Below, one piece after another: positions 52,505 through 64,000 of a DNA stretch of 64,000 bases. The notes below the pieces were generated by a model. That model saw nothing but the letters and a program-made list of their open reading frames with translations, searched no databases and had not been told where the DNA came from. The DNA is from Locusta migratoria (Eukaryota > Arthropoda > Insecta > Orthoptera > Acrididae), in the NCBI GenBank assembly GCA_026315105.1, contig CM048750.1:265537151-265601150 (forward strand), read 5' to 3'. The position numbers and the translations under genes are program-made. The number at the start of each line of letters is the position of its first letter. Within the stretch, counting starts at the first letter, position 1.

Positions 52505-54660
52505 CCAGTGCTGCCAAGAGGCTGGGCCATTAGAACATATAGCGAAAGTACTGTGTGTTGAATGTGTATTTGGAGTGCAGACGCACGTTCAAAATACCTC
52601 GTATTTCGAAGATTTAGTGGCGCTGTAAATTTTAGCTTCTATAAAAAAAATATAATCCGGAAATCTATTTCAATTTGCAAAGAATGCTGAAAAGTATGTT
52701 ACGAATAACAAATTTTATTTTACGGTGGTTAGTTACACTTTTAGGCATGGAAAAAAATATTTAGCAATTCATTCACTCCGGAACTTCGGCTGTTAATAGG
52801 TAACGTAAAAGCTTAACCACTACTTTCTGATATTACTTCTGTATAAAAGTAATGTCTCAACGTACCGTTGCTGCTTAACAGCTATTTCGTACTTCAGTTG
52901 AAAGTAGCTTGTTAAATTTTTTATTGAAAGATCTCCGGGGGTAGATATATAAAACAAGACAAGTTAAACGCTCACCGCTGCTCGAAATTACTTTTAGAGT
53001 GGCCACAGTTCTTACGCAACGGAAATTTATGTAACTGCTTGCTCGTTAAGGGAGCAGCCAACGTTTTAAAAACACAAAAATAATATATAAGAACAGATAA
53101 ATAAACATGGGACAGGGAGCATGAAATTATAAAGCAGAAGTTTGATACTTTAGATTATTATCTATTCAAAAATAAACAAGCAAAAATGTGGGGAGACCAA
53201 ATAAGCACAATGAAGCACACACCTTGTACAACAGAGAATTTAATTATTAAGTTACTGCCCATAATAAAATGATTTCTGCCGTTTTTGAATATGGGGGGAA
53301 CGTGGAAGAATATTTGCAAATATACAGGGGATAAAAAAACACTCATTCACTCACAGACACACGCATAATGCTTGCGACACTTACTCAACCGAGAACAATT
53401 CATGGAAGCTGCAAAACGAAGCGTCGGCGGCATTTTGACGAGATTGCGGATGTATGCAAGCACATTTTTAAAAGTATACTATGCACGAACAAACTCATGT
53501 GTGCGAAGGCAGCAGCATACTATCCTTAAGCACCACATGGTGTATACACATTCAACAGAAGAAAGCTGGTATCAATAAAGAGCATGGTTGAAGGCCAAAG
53601 TAATGACCGTTACGAAAGCACGTTGTGCATTCGGTCACACCAAGATAGAAAAGACGGAATCAATCCAGAAATCTCGAGAGAGAATTTAGCATGCTCGCGA
53701 AACAAACTACACACGAAAACGTTAGTTAAAAGCAGCAAGGAATTCAAACATACTAAGTTTATGCAAAGGCTTAAACACGTGTATTCTAACTTGAGGAAAC
53801 AAAACACAAAAATGAATACCAGATTGAAAATACAAATAACAAATTTACACTAAATTACTGGAGTTCTGAAATGTAAGAAATACTTCGCCCCGCACAGCGA
53901 AAGGATTACTTAAGAAAAAGTCTCAGTATTAACCCAGGACTGCCTGATCACAAGTAAAGTTCTATCAGCATGCCATCCCCTCAGCATGATTCGACGAAAT
54001 ATACGCATCCATGGTCGCAGCAAGAGTGACTTCTCAGGCCACGCGCTGAGCATTCCCTCGCCGTACCGGATGTTACAGTGCGTTCAAACCTATTGTCTAC
54101 CAACCATCGCTACCTGACGGAGATAATACCTTCTACTACTTTTCCAGAGAGGTCTCTTTTGTTGATCTTGGTACCACACTAAGAATAAGCCACCTCGCCA
54201 TCTCGTCAAGTAAGGGTGTCACTGGCTACCTAGCAGATGGCAGGGCAGACGACACACGAAACTATGCGTTTTTAACTCTAGTAAACGAGGCCTAACGCAC
54301 GAAGCGGCGACTGTAAGCCATTGCGCGGCAGTCAATATTAAAAGTAACCTTACACATTCATACGAACACACAAGTTCAATCACATAGGTGGAAACACATA
54401 ACCATGGGGCATTGACCAATAATGAAGCCAATAATAAAGGAATAAAATAACTGCTGTACAGATAAACATAATTAATGGTGGAGAAGCACTTTAGAGTAAT
54501 GAAAGTAGACCTTTTTACACTTCAGAAATCAAAGTGGAACATGACCACACATTCAGTGGACATGTTTCGCATTTACATAAGAATTATTGACCTACACAGC
54601 GATATATTTTGTCGGTTACCTTCTCCTTCGATAAAATAAACGCGTTATTACAAATAAATA
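52073..54660. other. No gene seen; (TA)n at 52446-52502
   Basis: AT-rich. Two modest open frames (53372-53578 and 53584-53853) encode basic, low-complexity residues without domains. Sequence before the TA tract (GTGAAACACCCTGTATATA) resembles common repeat ends. Confidence 0.4.
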
Positions 54661-54774
54661 CGAGGGAGAGTTAGAAAATAAGTTCCCCTGTCGCCTGTGG
54701 ACAAAGTTGAGTATGGAAGAAAATAAATAGATGAGACATTAAAGATAAGACATTTTTATTTTTCTACATAGTTT

Positions 54775-54939
54775 AGCGGCGGCAGGATAGGCCAGCGCAC
54801 TAATGCTCGTTGTTGCGGAGCACGCGGCCGTTCGCCATTGTGTTATCCTTAGCATAAGTTACTTTAAGTAGTTTGTAAGCCTAGGGAATAATGACCAATG
54901 TAGTTAAGTCCCTCAGATATATAAACATATGAACATTTT
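54775..54939 (+). mobile_element. SINE relic, family B-like
   Basis: Worn head (GGCGGCAGGATAGGCCAGCG), deleted B-box area, then AGTAGTTTGTAAGCCTAGGG and ATATGAACATT end. Confidence 0.7.
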
Positions 54940-55306
54940 GGACATAATTTGCAAGTACATTGAGACATTTGTGAAACCGCTTTATAAGCTTCAAAAATCC
55001 GTCATTGGAAAAATCAGGGCATGGAATACGGAAAAAGCGTCGAACGCCTATGGGCGAAAGATGACACAGCAGGTGAACGCGCACGTGCAAAACACCGATA
55101 CAGCATTGGGTAGAGATCGACCATGAATAATGGCAATGACTGTTTCGGATTGTGACGGGGGATGAAACGTGGGTCCACCATTACACTTCCGAATTAGAGG
55201 CCGCATCCATGGAGTGGAAACATCCGTCATTACATGTCCGAAAGAAGTTCAAAAGCATTCCGTCTGCAGGTAAAGTGTTTCACACCGTTTTCTGGGACCC
55301 AATGAT

Positions 55307-55503
55307 ACCGGCCGCGGTGGCCGAGACGACTGAGGCGCTCCAGTCACTGTCTGCACGGCCACTACGGTCGGGCGTTCGATTCCCCCTCGGTCATGGATAT
55401 TCGTGCCGTCCGTGGTATTAGCTAGTTAATAAGTAGTTTGTAAGTTTAGGGACAGATGATCAGGTAGTTAAGTCCCATAAGCTATATGAACATTTGAACA
55501 TTT
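55307..55503 (+). mobile_element. SINE, family A, full length
   Basis: Perfect 12-bp target duplication GGACCCAATGAT (55295-55306 and 55504-55515), made from the mariner transposase sequence VFWDPM. Confidence 0.93.
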
Positions 55504-55719
55504 GGACCCAATGATTCTTCCGTATGCAACGACCTCATTTTTTTCCTGGGTGGCTTTTTAAAGCTTATGAAGCTGTATGATAAATGTCTCAATTTGCTTG
55601 GAAATTATGTATAACAATAAAGATATGCCTTATCTTTAATGTCTCATTCTATTGTTTTGCTTTCATGCCCAACTCTGGCCACAGTCGACATAGGAAACTT
55701 ATTATCCAACTCGCCCTCG

Positions 55720-56338
55720 TAATTTGCTCTCGAATAAAGTGTCGAGGAACTCTTAATATTAGCACGTCGCATTCTTGAAGATGAACCTTTTGATACCTGC
55801 AATCCACTTAGAAAAGTAAATCAAGGCATTGAAGCAATGACAAGACGAAAAGGAAGTTTAGGAGATATTATCAACTAGTCTCCAAAAACGTGAAAGTACG
55901 CACCAGGCACACGATTATAACCATAACCAGTTCCTTTTAAACTTGAGCACATCAGGTTGCAATTCACTTCTGCACTTGACACGTTGTTGGATGACGTGAT
56001 TATGACTCTGTTATTGTGAGCTGAATGTAGGCCCATTACACTGCACTGACATTTTGTTATTACAAACTGTCATTGACAGGTTTACTGATGTTACTTTAAT
56101 AATGTTTTATATTTGTAACAAAAAATTCACCACCTTGTTTGGTGACTAGTAAATATTAAACTAATGCATTAACAGTACCAACTTCTCAGCTTTCACCGTC
56201 CCATTCTTCTGTTACTATTTTCTGGCAGCTTACCGCGCTAGTTTCGTGCCTGTGTTAGACCGTGTTCTACCCTCTTTCACCCCATATCTTCCCCTGGCTC
56301 TCTGTCCATCTTAGTCCCCTGTCCCTGTTCGGTCCCAA
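55720..56338. other. No gene seen
   Basis: No recognisable repeats or coding. Confidence 0.4.
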
Positions 56339-56470
56339 CTAGTTCGAGTCCTCCCCGGGGCATGGGTGTGTGTGTTGTCCTTAGGTTAGTTTCCTTAGGT
56401 TTAAGTAGTTTGTAAGCTATGGATTGATGACCACGCAGTTTGATCCGATAGATTTACAAACAAACATTAA
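56339..56470 (+). mobile_element. SINE, family B, 5'-truncated at the B box
   Basis: Begins TAGTTCGAGTCCTCCCCGGG; GTGTGTGTTGTCCTTAGG link, central module and ACAAACAAACATT end follow. Confidence 0.8.
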
Positions 56471-56562
56471 AAGTCCCAACTACTCAGTTCATCTTCTCCT
56501 CCCCCTCTGCTTCTAAATTGTAACGAAAAAAAAAAAAAAAAAAAAAAAAATAAGAAAAAGTG

Positions 56563-56655
56563 GTTAAGGCGACCGCTAGCCTGAAGCGAGAGGTTCGATT
56601 CCCGGCCCGGCTCACATTTTCACTTGTCGCCATTGTTTAATTTCAATGCACTAAT
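56563..56655 (+). mobile_element. SINE, family F head
   Basis: GTGGTTAAGGCGACCGCTAG (A box) and GAGGTTCGATTCCCGG (B box), then TTTTCACTTGTCGCCATTG, a SINE type different from A-D. An A25 run (56526-56550) stands just upstream and may be the tail of a previous insertion. Confidence 0.65.
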
Positions 56656-56872
56656 GCAGCCACTATCAATCCTTTCCTTCCTAATCCTTCTTCCTTCTCC
56701 TCCGTCAATAATTTACAAATTTGAACCTACTGATTGAGCAAATTTTGTCGAAACATCAAACCTTTTTCGCCATAATGATGGGGATCTTCAAGTAACGGCT
56801 GTCACCTCTATCAAATGGTTTACGTCACTCATGTAAACTCCGTTAGTCACACTCAAGCGCGCCATCTGTGAG

Positions 56873-56981
56873 CAGTGGCGTAGGTATCATAGGGCTGGGC
56901 GCGGCAGTGCCCCGGGGCCCCTGAGCTTAAGGGGCCCCTCGGCCTTCGTGAGCTGCTTCCGGAAAAAGTTACAATAGAGCG

Positions 56982-57040
<59 letters not shown>

Positions 57041-58091
57041 GGCCACCGCGTGGCGGAGCAAAGCTTCCTATTGGGGCCTTCACTTCACACGACGCCATTA
57101 AGGAAGCGCGGCTGACCGGCAAGCCGCCAGTCGCTGTGTACAACAATCGGCACACTTCAGTCGGTGTAGCTGCAGAAGTAGCGGCAGCGTCAAAGCTGCT
57201 CACAGCAACAGCTGAGACTTCCAAGTGTTGCGGCGTGACGCTCGGTGCAGTGTGATGGATCGCGCGCCTCCAAATACTGTATAAACTTCTTATTGGTAAA
57301 TAGAAATGAACAGTACGATTATCTGTATAAACAGATTTCTCGAACATCCATGTCTCCCAATTACTTTGAATAATCGACATTCTACTCTATATAATATTTT
57401 AGTTGAATGGAGGATTTTCGACTTTAGCCTAGACCAACAAACCTCAAAGGCACGAAATGAAATCCAAAATTATTCCCACCTCAGGATATAACCATAACAA
57501 GGTCTATTGCTTGTCCGCTAAGACGTGTACCGTGTCACTATTAGCATGTTGTCGGTTGAAGTCGTAGTTGCGAAATAACAGTCAATGGCGCTGAATTACG
57601 AGCTGTGTTTGACAATACACGGTGTGACCACATTTGAATATGAAGTCTCTATAGTGTATTATTACAGTACAGTATTGTTATACTAACCTCTTTACCAGCA
57701 AGGGAGTGCTCCGTAATCATAAATCCCAATTAAGTGTTGTAATCAATTACACTCTGAAATTTGTACAAGAAGAGAAAATATGGATAGTGTGTGTCCTACC
57801 CACGTCGAACTCTATTCCTGTGCAAAATTTCATCCAAATCCACCCATTAATTTTTGCTTGAAAGCATAACAAACAAACTTACACAGTTATATTAGGGTGT
57901 ACGATTAAAAATTATCTGGTGCATCGCACCTAATACTTTACTTAATAGTATTTAGGTTTGCCTTATTATGTCTTCCAGTGGGCGGTAAGAAGCTGATGAT
58001 GAAGTAGTTTTGTATCTGTATAGTTTTAGTTTAAAGAGGGCCCCAATGTAATTTTTGCCCCGGGGCCCTTGGTGATACAGCTACGCCACTG
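56873..58091. mobile_element. hAT-type non-autonomous DNA transposon, 1.22 kb
   Basis: TIR CAGTGGCGTAG at 56873-56883 and its complement at 58081-58091. Perfect 8-bp target duplication TCTGTGAG (56865-56872 and 58092-58099). GGCCCCGGGGCA-type subterminal words occur near both ends. Inside is a T54 run at 56986-57039. No transposase frame is present; the long minus frame 56853-57380 merely reads through the T run as poly-Lys. Confidence 0.9.
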
Positions 58092-58360
58092 TCTGTGAGC
58101 TTCTCGCGAACCTTGGCGGGCGCTGGGTTGTTCGGTTGCCGTCATGGTAGCGTGCTTACACAGACCACGGTTATGGCCAGGGAACGGCTCCTGCGTAGGC
58201 AAGTGAACATCAGGTGGCTAACAGTCAGGTTCGGTTTTAGCTCTGGCTCGGCTGTCTTTTCCCACATTCAAGCAGTAGCTGCTATTTTTATTTTAAACAT
58301 CTATTTCGTTTGAATTTTTTAAATAAGTCAGATGCCCTGTTTCCTGAGTAACAAGTATTT

Positions 58361-58506
58361 TACTACGGTCGGGGGTTCGAATCGCCCCTCGGGCATGGTT
58401 ATTTGTGCCGTCCTTAGTATTAGCTAGTTCGTAAGTAGTTTGTAAGTTTAGGAACTGATGACCCAGTAGTTAAATCTGATAAGCTCTACAAACATTTGAA
58501 CATTTC
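58361..58506 (+). mobile_element. SINE, family A, 5'-truncated
   Basis: Starts TACTACGGTCGGGGGTTCGA just before the B box; body and ACATTTGAACATT end are complete. Confidence 0.85.
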
Positions 58507-59149
58507 AACAAGTACTGTATTCGTTAAGCCACATTTTGCAATTTTACAAGTGTAATTTTATACTCCCCCCCCACCCCCACTCTTTCATCCTTAAACGTAA
58601 GATGGTAATGTGACCTGTATTTAATCAAGATTGAACATTCAGTATAATAAGTATTTCTTTCATTTGGATATTTTTATATACGTTAAAGCGAATTGCTCTT
58701 TTTGTAAAAGTGTAAATCCCCCGGATCATCTGACGGTGCTTCAAACAGGCGAAACGCGTCACACGAATAAAAAAAGGAAAAATATCTTATTGTGCAACCA
58801 CGACTATTTTTGCCTAAACAAAATACTATGTGGTAATTTGTTAGAAAATCCAAAGAAACTCTGGCCATATGGAAAATATACTAACGGCGAAAAAGAATCA
58901 ATACGTTTTCTACGCGATAGCGTTGGTGATGCTACTGATGACTGTGCGCTAAAACAGAATTGTTAGCCATAAACTTCTGAAATTCCTTCACCAAAAACGA
59001 CAAACTAAATAATTCACCATTAGAATAAATAACTGCTGCCACCATGCGTAATTCATAAGTAAAAAAACTTGGAACAGAAAAGTAACTGAAAACACAAAAT
59101 CAGTTCTTTCGGTTCTAATTGAATAACTGTTAGGATCTTTTCAGAGTAT
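58507..59149. other. No gene; Penelope-type motif inside
   Basis: C-rich run at 58564-58581. The frame 58631-58966 spans the hammerhead-like motif and has no domain. Confidence 0.4.
58728..58760 (+). other. Hammerhead-like motif, worn
   Basis: ATCTGACGGTGCTTCAAACA then GGCGAAACGCGTC: both boxes are recognisable (CTGACG for CTGANGA), and stem II is only partly paired. Confidence 0.35.
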
Positions 59150-59460
59150 GCTGATGCAATAGCGAAACACACGAAGACAAGACGGTCACTGCAAGAGGCA
59201 GTAAATTCAACTAAGTACCTAGTAATTACAATAACAAACAACATTAATTGGAAAGAACACACAGAAAATATTGCAGGGAAGGTGAATCAAAGACTGCGTT
59301 TTGTTGGCAACACACAAGGTACAACAGTTCTACTAAAGAAACTGCCTTCACTACACTTCTGCGGCTCATTTTATTGTTGCTTAGAGTGAAGTTCTCACCA
59401 GGTGGGACTGACAGAGGATACAGAAAGTGTTTGGAGATGGGCAGCTCGATCTGAATTATA
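59150..59460 (+). mobile_element. LINE scrap (post-RT region, jockey/CR1-like)
   Basis: The frame reads STKYLVITITNNINWKEHTE and NIAGKVNQRLRFVGNT, the KYLGVTI...W..H....K.N..L.F block after the RT of jockey/CR1-type LINEs. Nothing else of the element is secure. Confidence 0.6.
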
Positions 59461-60812
59461 ACGACACGGGGAATAGAATGTCACGGAATTGATGCACGAG
59501 TTGGGATGGCAATAATAAAAAAAAAGGCTTTAGTCGTTGTAGTGGCAGCAATTTGCGAAATTTATTTCGACAATTTTCTCCACCGAATGCGAACATATTT
59601 TGTTAGGATCCGCCTACATAGGGAGACAAGATCATAATAATAAATCAGATCGGAAACGGGAATATTTTGGTATTTACTCCTCCCTCATTCTATTCGAGTT
59701 GGATCGGCTGAAAAATATTATGAAAGGTGTTTGATGAATGCCAAGCAATTAAATATGATTTGCAAATATGTGGAGTCCAATGTACCTTGCCACGGAATGC
59801 GCGGCCGCTCCCCATAGGATGTTAGGTTCCTCCATCTGTGTGTTGTTTGTAGTTATTTTGTAAATCTAGGGACCGATAACCTCCTTGGCCTTATACACTA
59901 CGCTACCTCCACTTGCACAAAATTATATCAACAAGCCCTCACCTCGCTTGGGCTACGGCTGCAATTCATTTCCAGAAATGTACATTAAAAGTACCGTTCG
60001 CTTAACGCCGCTACAATTGCAATTTTAAATATATCTTGACCCGCTTTCAATATGAGCACACCTCTCTTGGTTTTTTACTGGCTACTTAAAAACATCTTTC
60101 CACTTCCGCAGAAGGCAGAAAGCTCGTTGCTGTTTCAAAACCCCACTGTCAATGACATTAAAATTCGTTTGACCGGAATCTTTTCTTTCATTACCTGAAT
60201 TTTTTCCTACTCCATGCGTCTGACTTATCAGAAACGAAATATTAAACGTGATCCGATATAAAAGCTGTCCAATAATCCCTTCTACGGCTTAAAGCTCCTC
60301 CTCTCAGTTTACATCCAATATTAATCTTTTATGAATGCCGGTAAACGAGATAAGAGTTATAAGCGGTGAGAAGACGAAAGCTACGGCGTATTCAAGCATT
60401 GTTGCGTCGCTGCTAATGATGTGATGTTTTACTGTGAAAATGTACCAACCTTATTTTTGAAAACGAAACGTTAAAATCCCACTGAATTAGTCAACGGCGT
60501 CTGAGTTCATAGACGTTATACGCAAGTTTTTTTTTCATTTACGATACGTAATAAAAGGCGAAGAAAGTGGATATCGATCAATCACCTAACAGCAATAGTA
60601 ATGTAGTACCATTTCTCACCTGAAAATTGTATACATACCCAAATAAATTCACAATTTTAAATGGATTATTTTAAGGATAAATAACCCGTAATAGAAAATG
60701 ATTCCAACTGATATAATTTGCGATGTATTGTTGGACGCGGTGTATTTTTTGTAATTATAATGATAGTTTGTAGCCAAGTCCACTAGATGTATAATTTTTA
60801 TTTTATTTCATT
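59461..60812. other. No gene; SINE relic at 59795-59900
   Basis: At 59795-59900 a worn SINE is suggested by GCGGCCGCTCCCCATAGGAT and TTTTGTAAATCTAGGGACCG. The rest is unassigned. Confidence 0.4.
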
Positions 60813-60848
60813 AGCAGTTTCGACAGCATATAGCTGCTATCTTCAGAC
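60813..60848 (-). other. Hammerhead-like motif, Penelope-type terminal remnant
   Basis: Minus strand GTCTGAAGATAGCAGCTATA then TGCTGTCGAAACTGCT: CTGAAGA box, well-paired stem II (AGCAGC/GCTGT) and CGAAAC box. Next to it lies ATGAAATAAAATAAAAATTA, an element-end-like tail. Confidence 0.5.
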
Positions 60849-61282
60849 ATATTCACAAAGAAAAAATATTACTAGGATAAAGAGCACACCGTGCATCCAC
60901 TATGCAATAGAGAGTAGATCATTTTAGTGTCTGAATCTCGTTCCAATAATGTGAGAATGTGTCACTACTGAAACAAAAGCGCCAAATTAGTAGTTAGTTG
61001 TGAGACGCGCTCTCAATATGGGCGTGAGATTCATATCGTATAAAATAATCCACAAGGTATGCAAAATGTGTTGCATGATCTCACCGTTGTATACTCCATG
61101 TATGCATTAATGTTTTCTGCTGTATGTACACCTGAAGATCACAGATTCTGTCTAAACCGATCAATGCAAATGAAATGAAAATAATATACGCTATTTTGTC
61201 AAATCTGACATTTTGAGAGTCATAGCTGTGGTATTATAATGTTTATAATTTAAAAAAGCAATAATATTTATTTCAACCATGG

Positions 61283-61316
61283 CCGGGTTTGGATTTTCTT
61301 ACAAATCCATCTTAAG
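61283..61316 (-). other. Hammerhead-like motif, worn
   Basis: Minus strand CTTAAGATGGATTTGTAAGA then AAATCCAAACCCGG: first box CTTAAGA for CTGAAGA, stem II GGATTT/AAATCC perfectly paired, second box CAAAC for CGAAAC. An AT-rich tail (GAAATAAATATTATTGC) follows. Confidence 0.4.
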
Positions 61317-63552
61317 ATGGTTGACATGCTTTCCAGGTGAAGCCTCGTTTTATGTCTGAGTTTCACAGCCCCATTATAGGCAAAAATATGTTGTATACTA
61401 CTTGCTGAAGTTTACGTTTGATTTATTTTCGTCTCTATCATCACATTTATAAAAGGGTTTTCAAGTTAAAAAAACATCTGAAGTGTGGCGAAAACTTATG
61501 TGTTGTATTGTTGTCTTAGATAAAAGCGTTCTGTATTCATCTTATGTATTTTAAACATTTTATGTTTTTGAAGATGCTCTGTAGGAGTGCTGTTAACTTT
61601 GCTGGTAAGCACTTCACACAACACCATGCTAAAAGGTAAGGTAATGCACACTATAAGCATTCACAAAGCGAGGTGTAGCTTCACATAAGAAACAAACATT
61701 GTTTGTGAAGATGTTATAGAGGTGAAGTGGTTAATGTGTGGCACAGTCATATATTACTAGACTGACAATGCCGTATACACTATACTGGCGTCCCTGAAGT
61801 GTTATCGCCATATTTCTATACCACAAACATGTGAACAGTCGTGTGTTTAATTACAGAAGACAGTCGTAAAAATACGGATGAACTGACGTAACTACAATGT
61901 TTTTAGAGTTTTGACATACCACTTAAATTGTGTGTGATATATGGCTGCAATATTTCGCACAGCAAAAGAAAGTTACAAGGTTAGGAACATGTTTGATCCA
62001 CGCTGTTTTTGTTAATCTGTTACTAATTTCATACAACTTCGGCTTCCCTTTCAGCAGCATAACGATTATAAAGTGCTTTTCGTTATGGATAATACTTCAT
62101 TCTTACGTGTGTTCTTACGGAATCTACAGTCTACTACAAACAGTAATAAGCCGCGTTAATTTACTGTTTTTATTAATCTTTTGCCGGTTTGTATCAAATT
62201 CGTCTTGTCTGTCAATAGGAAGACCGTTATAAATGTACTACGTATCGTGGTTAACACGTATCTTCACTCTCCTGGAGTGTTTTTACGGTAACTAAAGTCT
62301 GCCTTATAGGTATGTAACACGTTGTTATTCAAAACACGATTCACTATGAATGTGCTAAATAATTCAAATATTACGGAAATATTATCTCAAATGCAAATCC
62401 TGTTTAAACCAACTAGTACAGCTTAAAACGCCATTTCCTCACAGAAAGTCATAGTAGTAGCATACGGAAACTTTTTTGACGTCAGGTAAAGCAAGATGGC
62501 TGTGTCGCTTCACAAACAGAGGCAAGTTTGGCACTCTAGTAATGTATGTCTTTGGTGTATGGGTATGGTAAAAGTTGTTTTTGCTTATTCAGTGAGATTA
62601 ATTTCAACATTGAATTTTAAGAGTATAATTTTCAATATTTATTACAGGGCATTCTACTTACTAGTTGAGGCAACACATACAAAATTACATATAAACAAAT
62701 TGATACATTACATAATCTGAATCACTTTGTTTGTTTGTTTGTTTGTTTGTTTGTTTTTTAAGGGCGGGCCTACTCGCCCACACGAAGTGATGAATGTAAA
62801 GAAAAAAAAGTACCATGTCTGATTTCTTTTAAATGAAAGATGCAAGAATGCTTCGCCGTGATACATAGTCATTCTTCTTTGTATTAGTGAGGGGAGTGGA
62901 AAGTTAGTTGTGTGAAGTTCGTGCCGTTTTTTTAATAGTTATATTTCTATAATTTAATGTCAACGATATTTATGCATCTTAGTAAAGTGAAAGGGTTTCA
63001 GCGCAGATTATCCTCTGAATACGAGCAACAAAAATGATACAAAATATCATGGGGGGTCTACTTAATATTACCAATCTTTACATTAGTCTTGGCCCCCTCC
63101 AACAATATATGCTATATTCGCCAATTGTCTGAACCAAGAATTTTTATCTATGGTCACATTGTGTGTTATAAAAATTGCTTTAATGAATTTTATTTAACAG
63201 TAGTTACGACTTATCTGAGAAGATATGCCAAGGAAAGGCAAACATACGTTTTTAGCGTTTGTAGAAGACAAACTGAACCTTTCGTTTTCAGATATTTCTG
63301 TCAGAAAAGGGATAAGAATGCTGTCTGCAAAGAACACTTAATTAGTAACAACGAAGACTGTAGTTAACGGTTTCTTACAAGGTCTCTACTGGTAGTAGTG
63401 TTATAGAAAAAAAATCGCGCTGACGTGTTTTACGGCCCACTTTAGATTTGTAGTTCTATAAGTTTTTGCAAACATTTTGGACAAAAATAATAGTGTAAAC
63501 AATAAAAAATTAATTAATAAGAGGGTCTGAAAACCTTTTAGAAAAAAAAAAT
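61317..63552. other. No gene seen; (TTTG)n at 62725-62757
   Basis: AT-rich. Open frames 61930-62232, 62496-62720 and 63089-63367 have no recognisable domains and ordinary AT-rich composition. Confidence 0.4.
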
Positions 63553-63644
63553 TAGGTAGTGGCAGGTTTTGAAGCACTGACCTTCAGTGTCACAGTTCAA
63601 CGCATTGCCCACTACGCTACTTTTTTTTTTTTTTTTTTTTTTTT
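63553..63644 (-). mobile_element. SINE-like relic with T run
   Basis: On the minus strand an A run (complement of the T run, 63622-63644) is followed by GTAGCGTAGTGGGCAATGCG (A-box-like) and CAGTGCTTCAAAACCTG (worn B box). Family not determined. Confidence 0.45.
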
Positions 63645-63894
63645 AGATTATCATGTATCGTACGAAGGACGACGTGTTTTTGTTAATTGTTCAGTGCGCC
63701 ATTGCTTTGAAATGAAAAACTGTAAGTTAAAATAAGAAAATCATAAAATACGCAACGCAAGATGGCTTATGCCAGAGAGAGTTCTGGGCGATGAATGTCA
63801 TGTGACATCTGCGAACGGCTGGTTTTCGCTAATTCAGTGAGGGTGTCAAAAGTCTGTTATTTTTACAAATATCAATCAAACGATACGAGATATG

Positions 63895-63929
<35 letters not shown>

Positions 63930-64000
63930 AGAGAACAAAGCTGTAGAGAATCTTCTCCTGTACAAATTCGGTTATTCAATTTTAGCGTCAGGTGAACGGT
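63645..64000. other. No gene seen; A33 run at 63895-63927
   Basis: The A run may be a retroposon tail, but no element is recognised before it. Confidence 0.4.

Larger units (their letters stand above)
54661..55719 (+). mobile_element. Mariner element with ~100-bp TIRs, transposase decayed
   Basis: Both ends start CGAGGG next to TA (54659-54660 and 55720-55721), the mariner target duplication. The inverted repeats extend for about 100 bp (shared TGAGACATTAAAGATAAG), far beyond the usual ~30 bp. The transposase is reduced to a middle block (GDETWVHHYTSELEAASMEW; KKFKSIPSAGKVFHTVFWD, near 55157-55300) with the first catalytic Asp, and a C-terminal end (LYDKCLNLLGNYV, near 55570-55610). SINEs at 54775-54939 and 55307-55503 sit inside. 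Confidence 0.82.

Noticed and set aside
53372..53853. Two consecutive basic open frames
   Set aside because: No domain, AT-rich composition, no supporting splice or start context.
56853..57380. 175-codon minus-strand frame
   Set aside because: Runs through a T54 tract as poly-Lys and lies inside a hAT element without a transposase domain.
1..64000. CRISPR arrays, bacterial operons, riboswitches, rRNA
   Set aside because: None seen; all regularly spaced repeats are short tandem units or transposon parts in a eukaryotic context.

Overview
The window looks like a gene-poor, repeat-saturated stretch of a large insect genome, most likely a grasshopper or locust (inference). The reasons are dozens of tRNA-headed SINEs that I recognise from acridid DNA, non-LTR elements of several families, Tc1/mariner, hAT and Penelope-like elements, and long AT-rich spacers without sustained open frames. 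I see no convincing host protein-coding gene, no genuine tRNA or rRNA gene, and nothing bacterial. Almost everything that can be annotated is mobile DNA, much of it nested, so the window reads best as an insertion history.

Layout. 0-1 kb: 3' end of a LINE. 1.0-2.7 kb: a Penelope-like element (GIY-YIG endonuclease plus part of the RT) with inverted terminal copies, hammerhead-like motifs and a 14-bp target duplication. 3.1-4.0 kb: Tc1 transposase relic. 4.0-5.6 kb: decayed CR1/L2-type LINE. 6.4-10 kb: SINEs, including a perfect 152-bp palindrome around a (TA)n core, plus foldback and tandem repeats. 10.1-27.8 kb: one LINE copy on the minus strand, apparently split into two halves by a block holding Gypsy LTR-retrotransposon parts. 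Inside that block the pol region runs opposite to gag and the LTR and carries a 433-bp foldback of the RNase H domain. A CR1-clade LINE with an intact 949-codon ORF2 (17.5-22.4 kb) sits in the same block.

28-46 kb: SINEs, a second LINE, a mariner relic, a 1.8-kb hAT element with TIRs and an 8-bp target duplication, and a SINE nested inside another SINE. 46-51 kb: another LINE split by a 3.7-kb insert made of ~150-bp tandem units and TA-centred palindromes. 51-64 kb: a mariner element with unusually long TIRs that hosts two SINEs, a second hAT element with a perfect 8-bp duplication, LINE scraps and further Penelope-type hammerhead-like motifs.

The genes do not work together as a pathway. The functional logic is that of parasites: autonomous LINEs (the CR1 copy is the only nearly competent one) and non-autonomous SINEs that carry internal Pol III A/B boxes and depend on LINE machinery. 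Three SINE families with different tRNA-like heads share a central and 3' module, which together with the foldback structures is the most interesting material here. I found no clearly new functional system.
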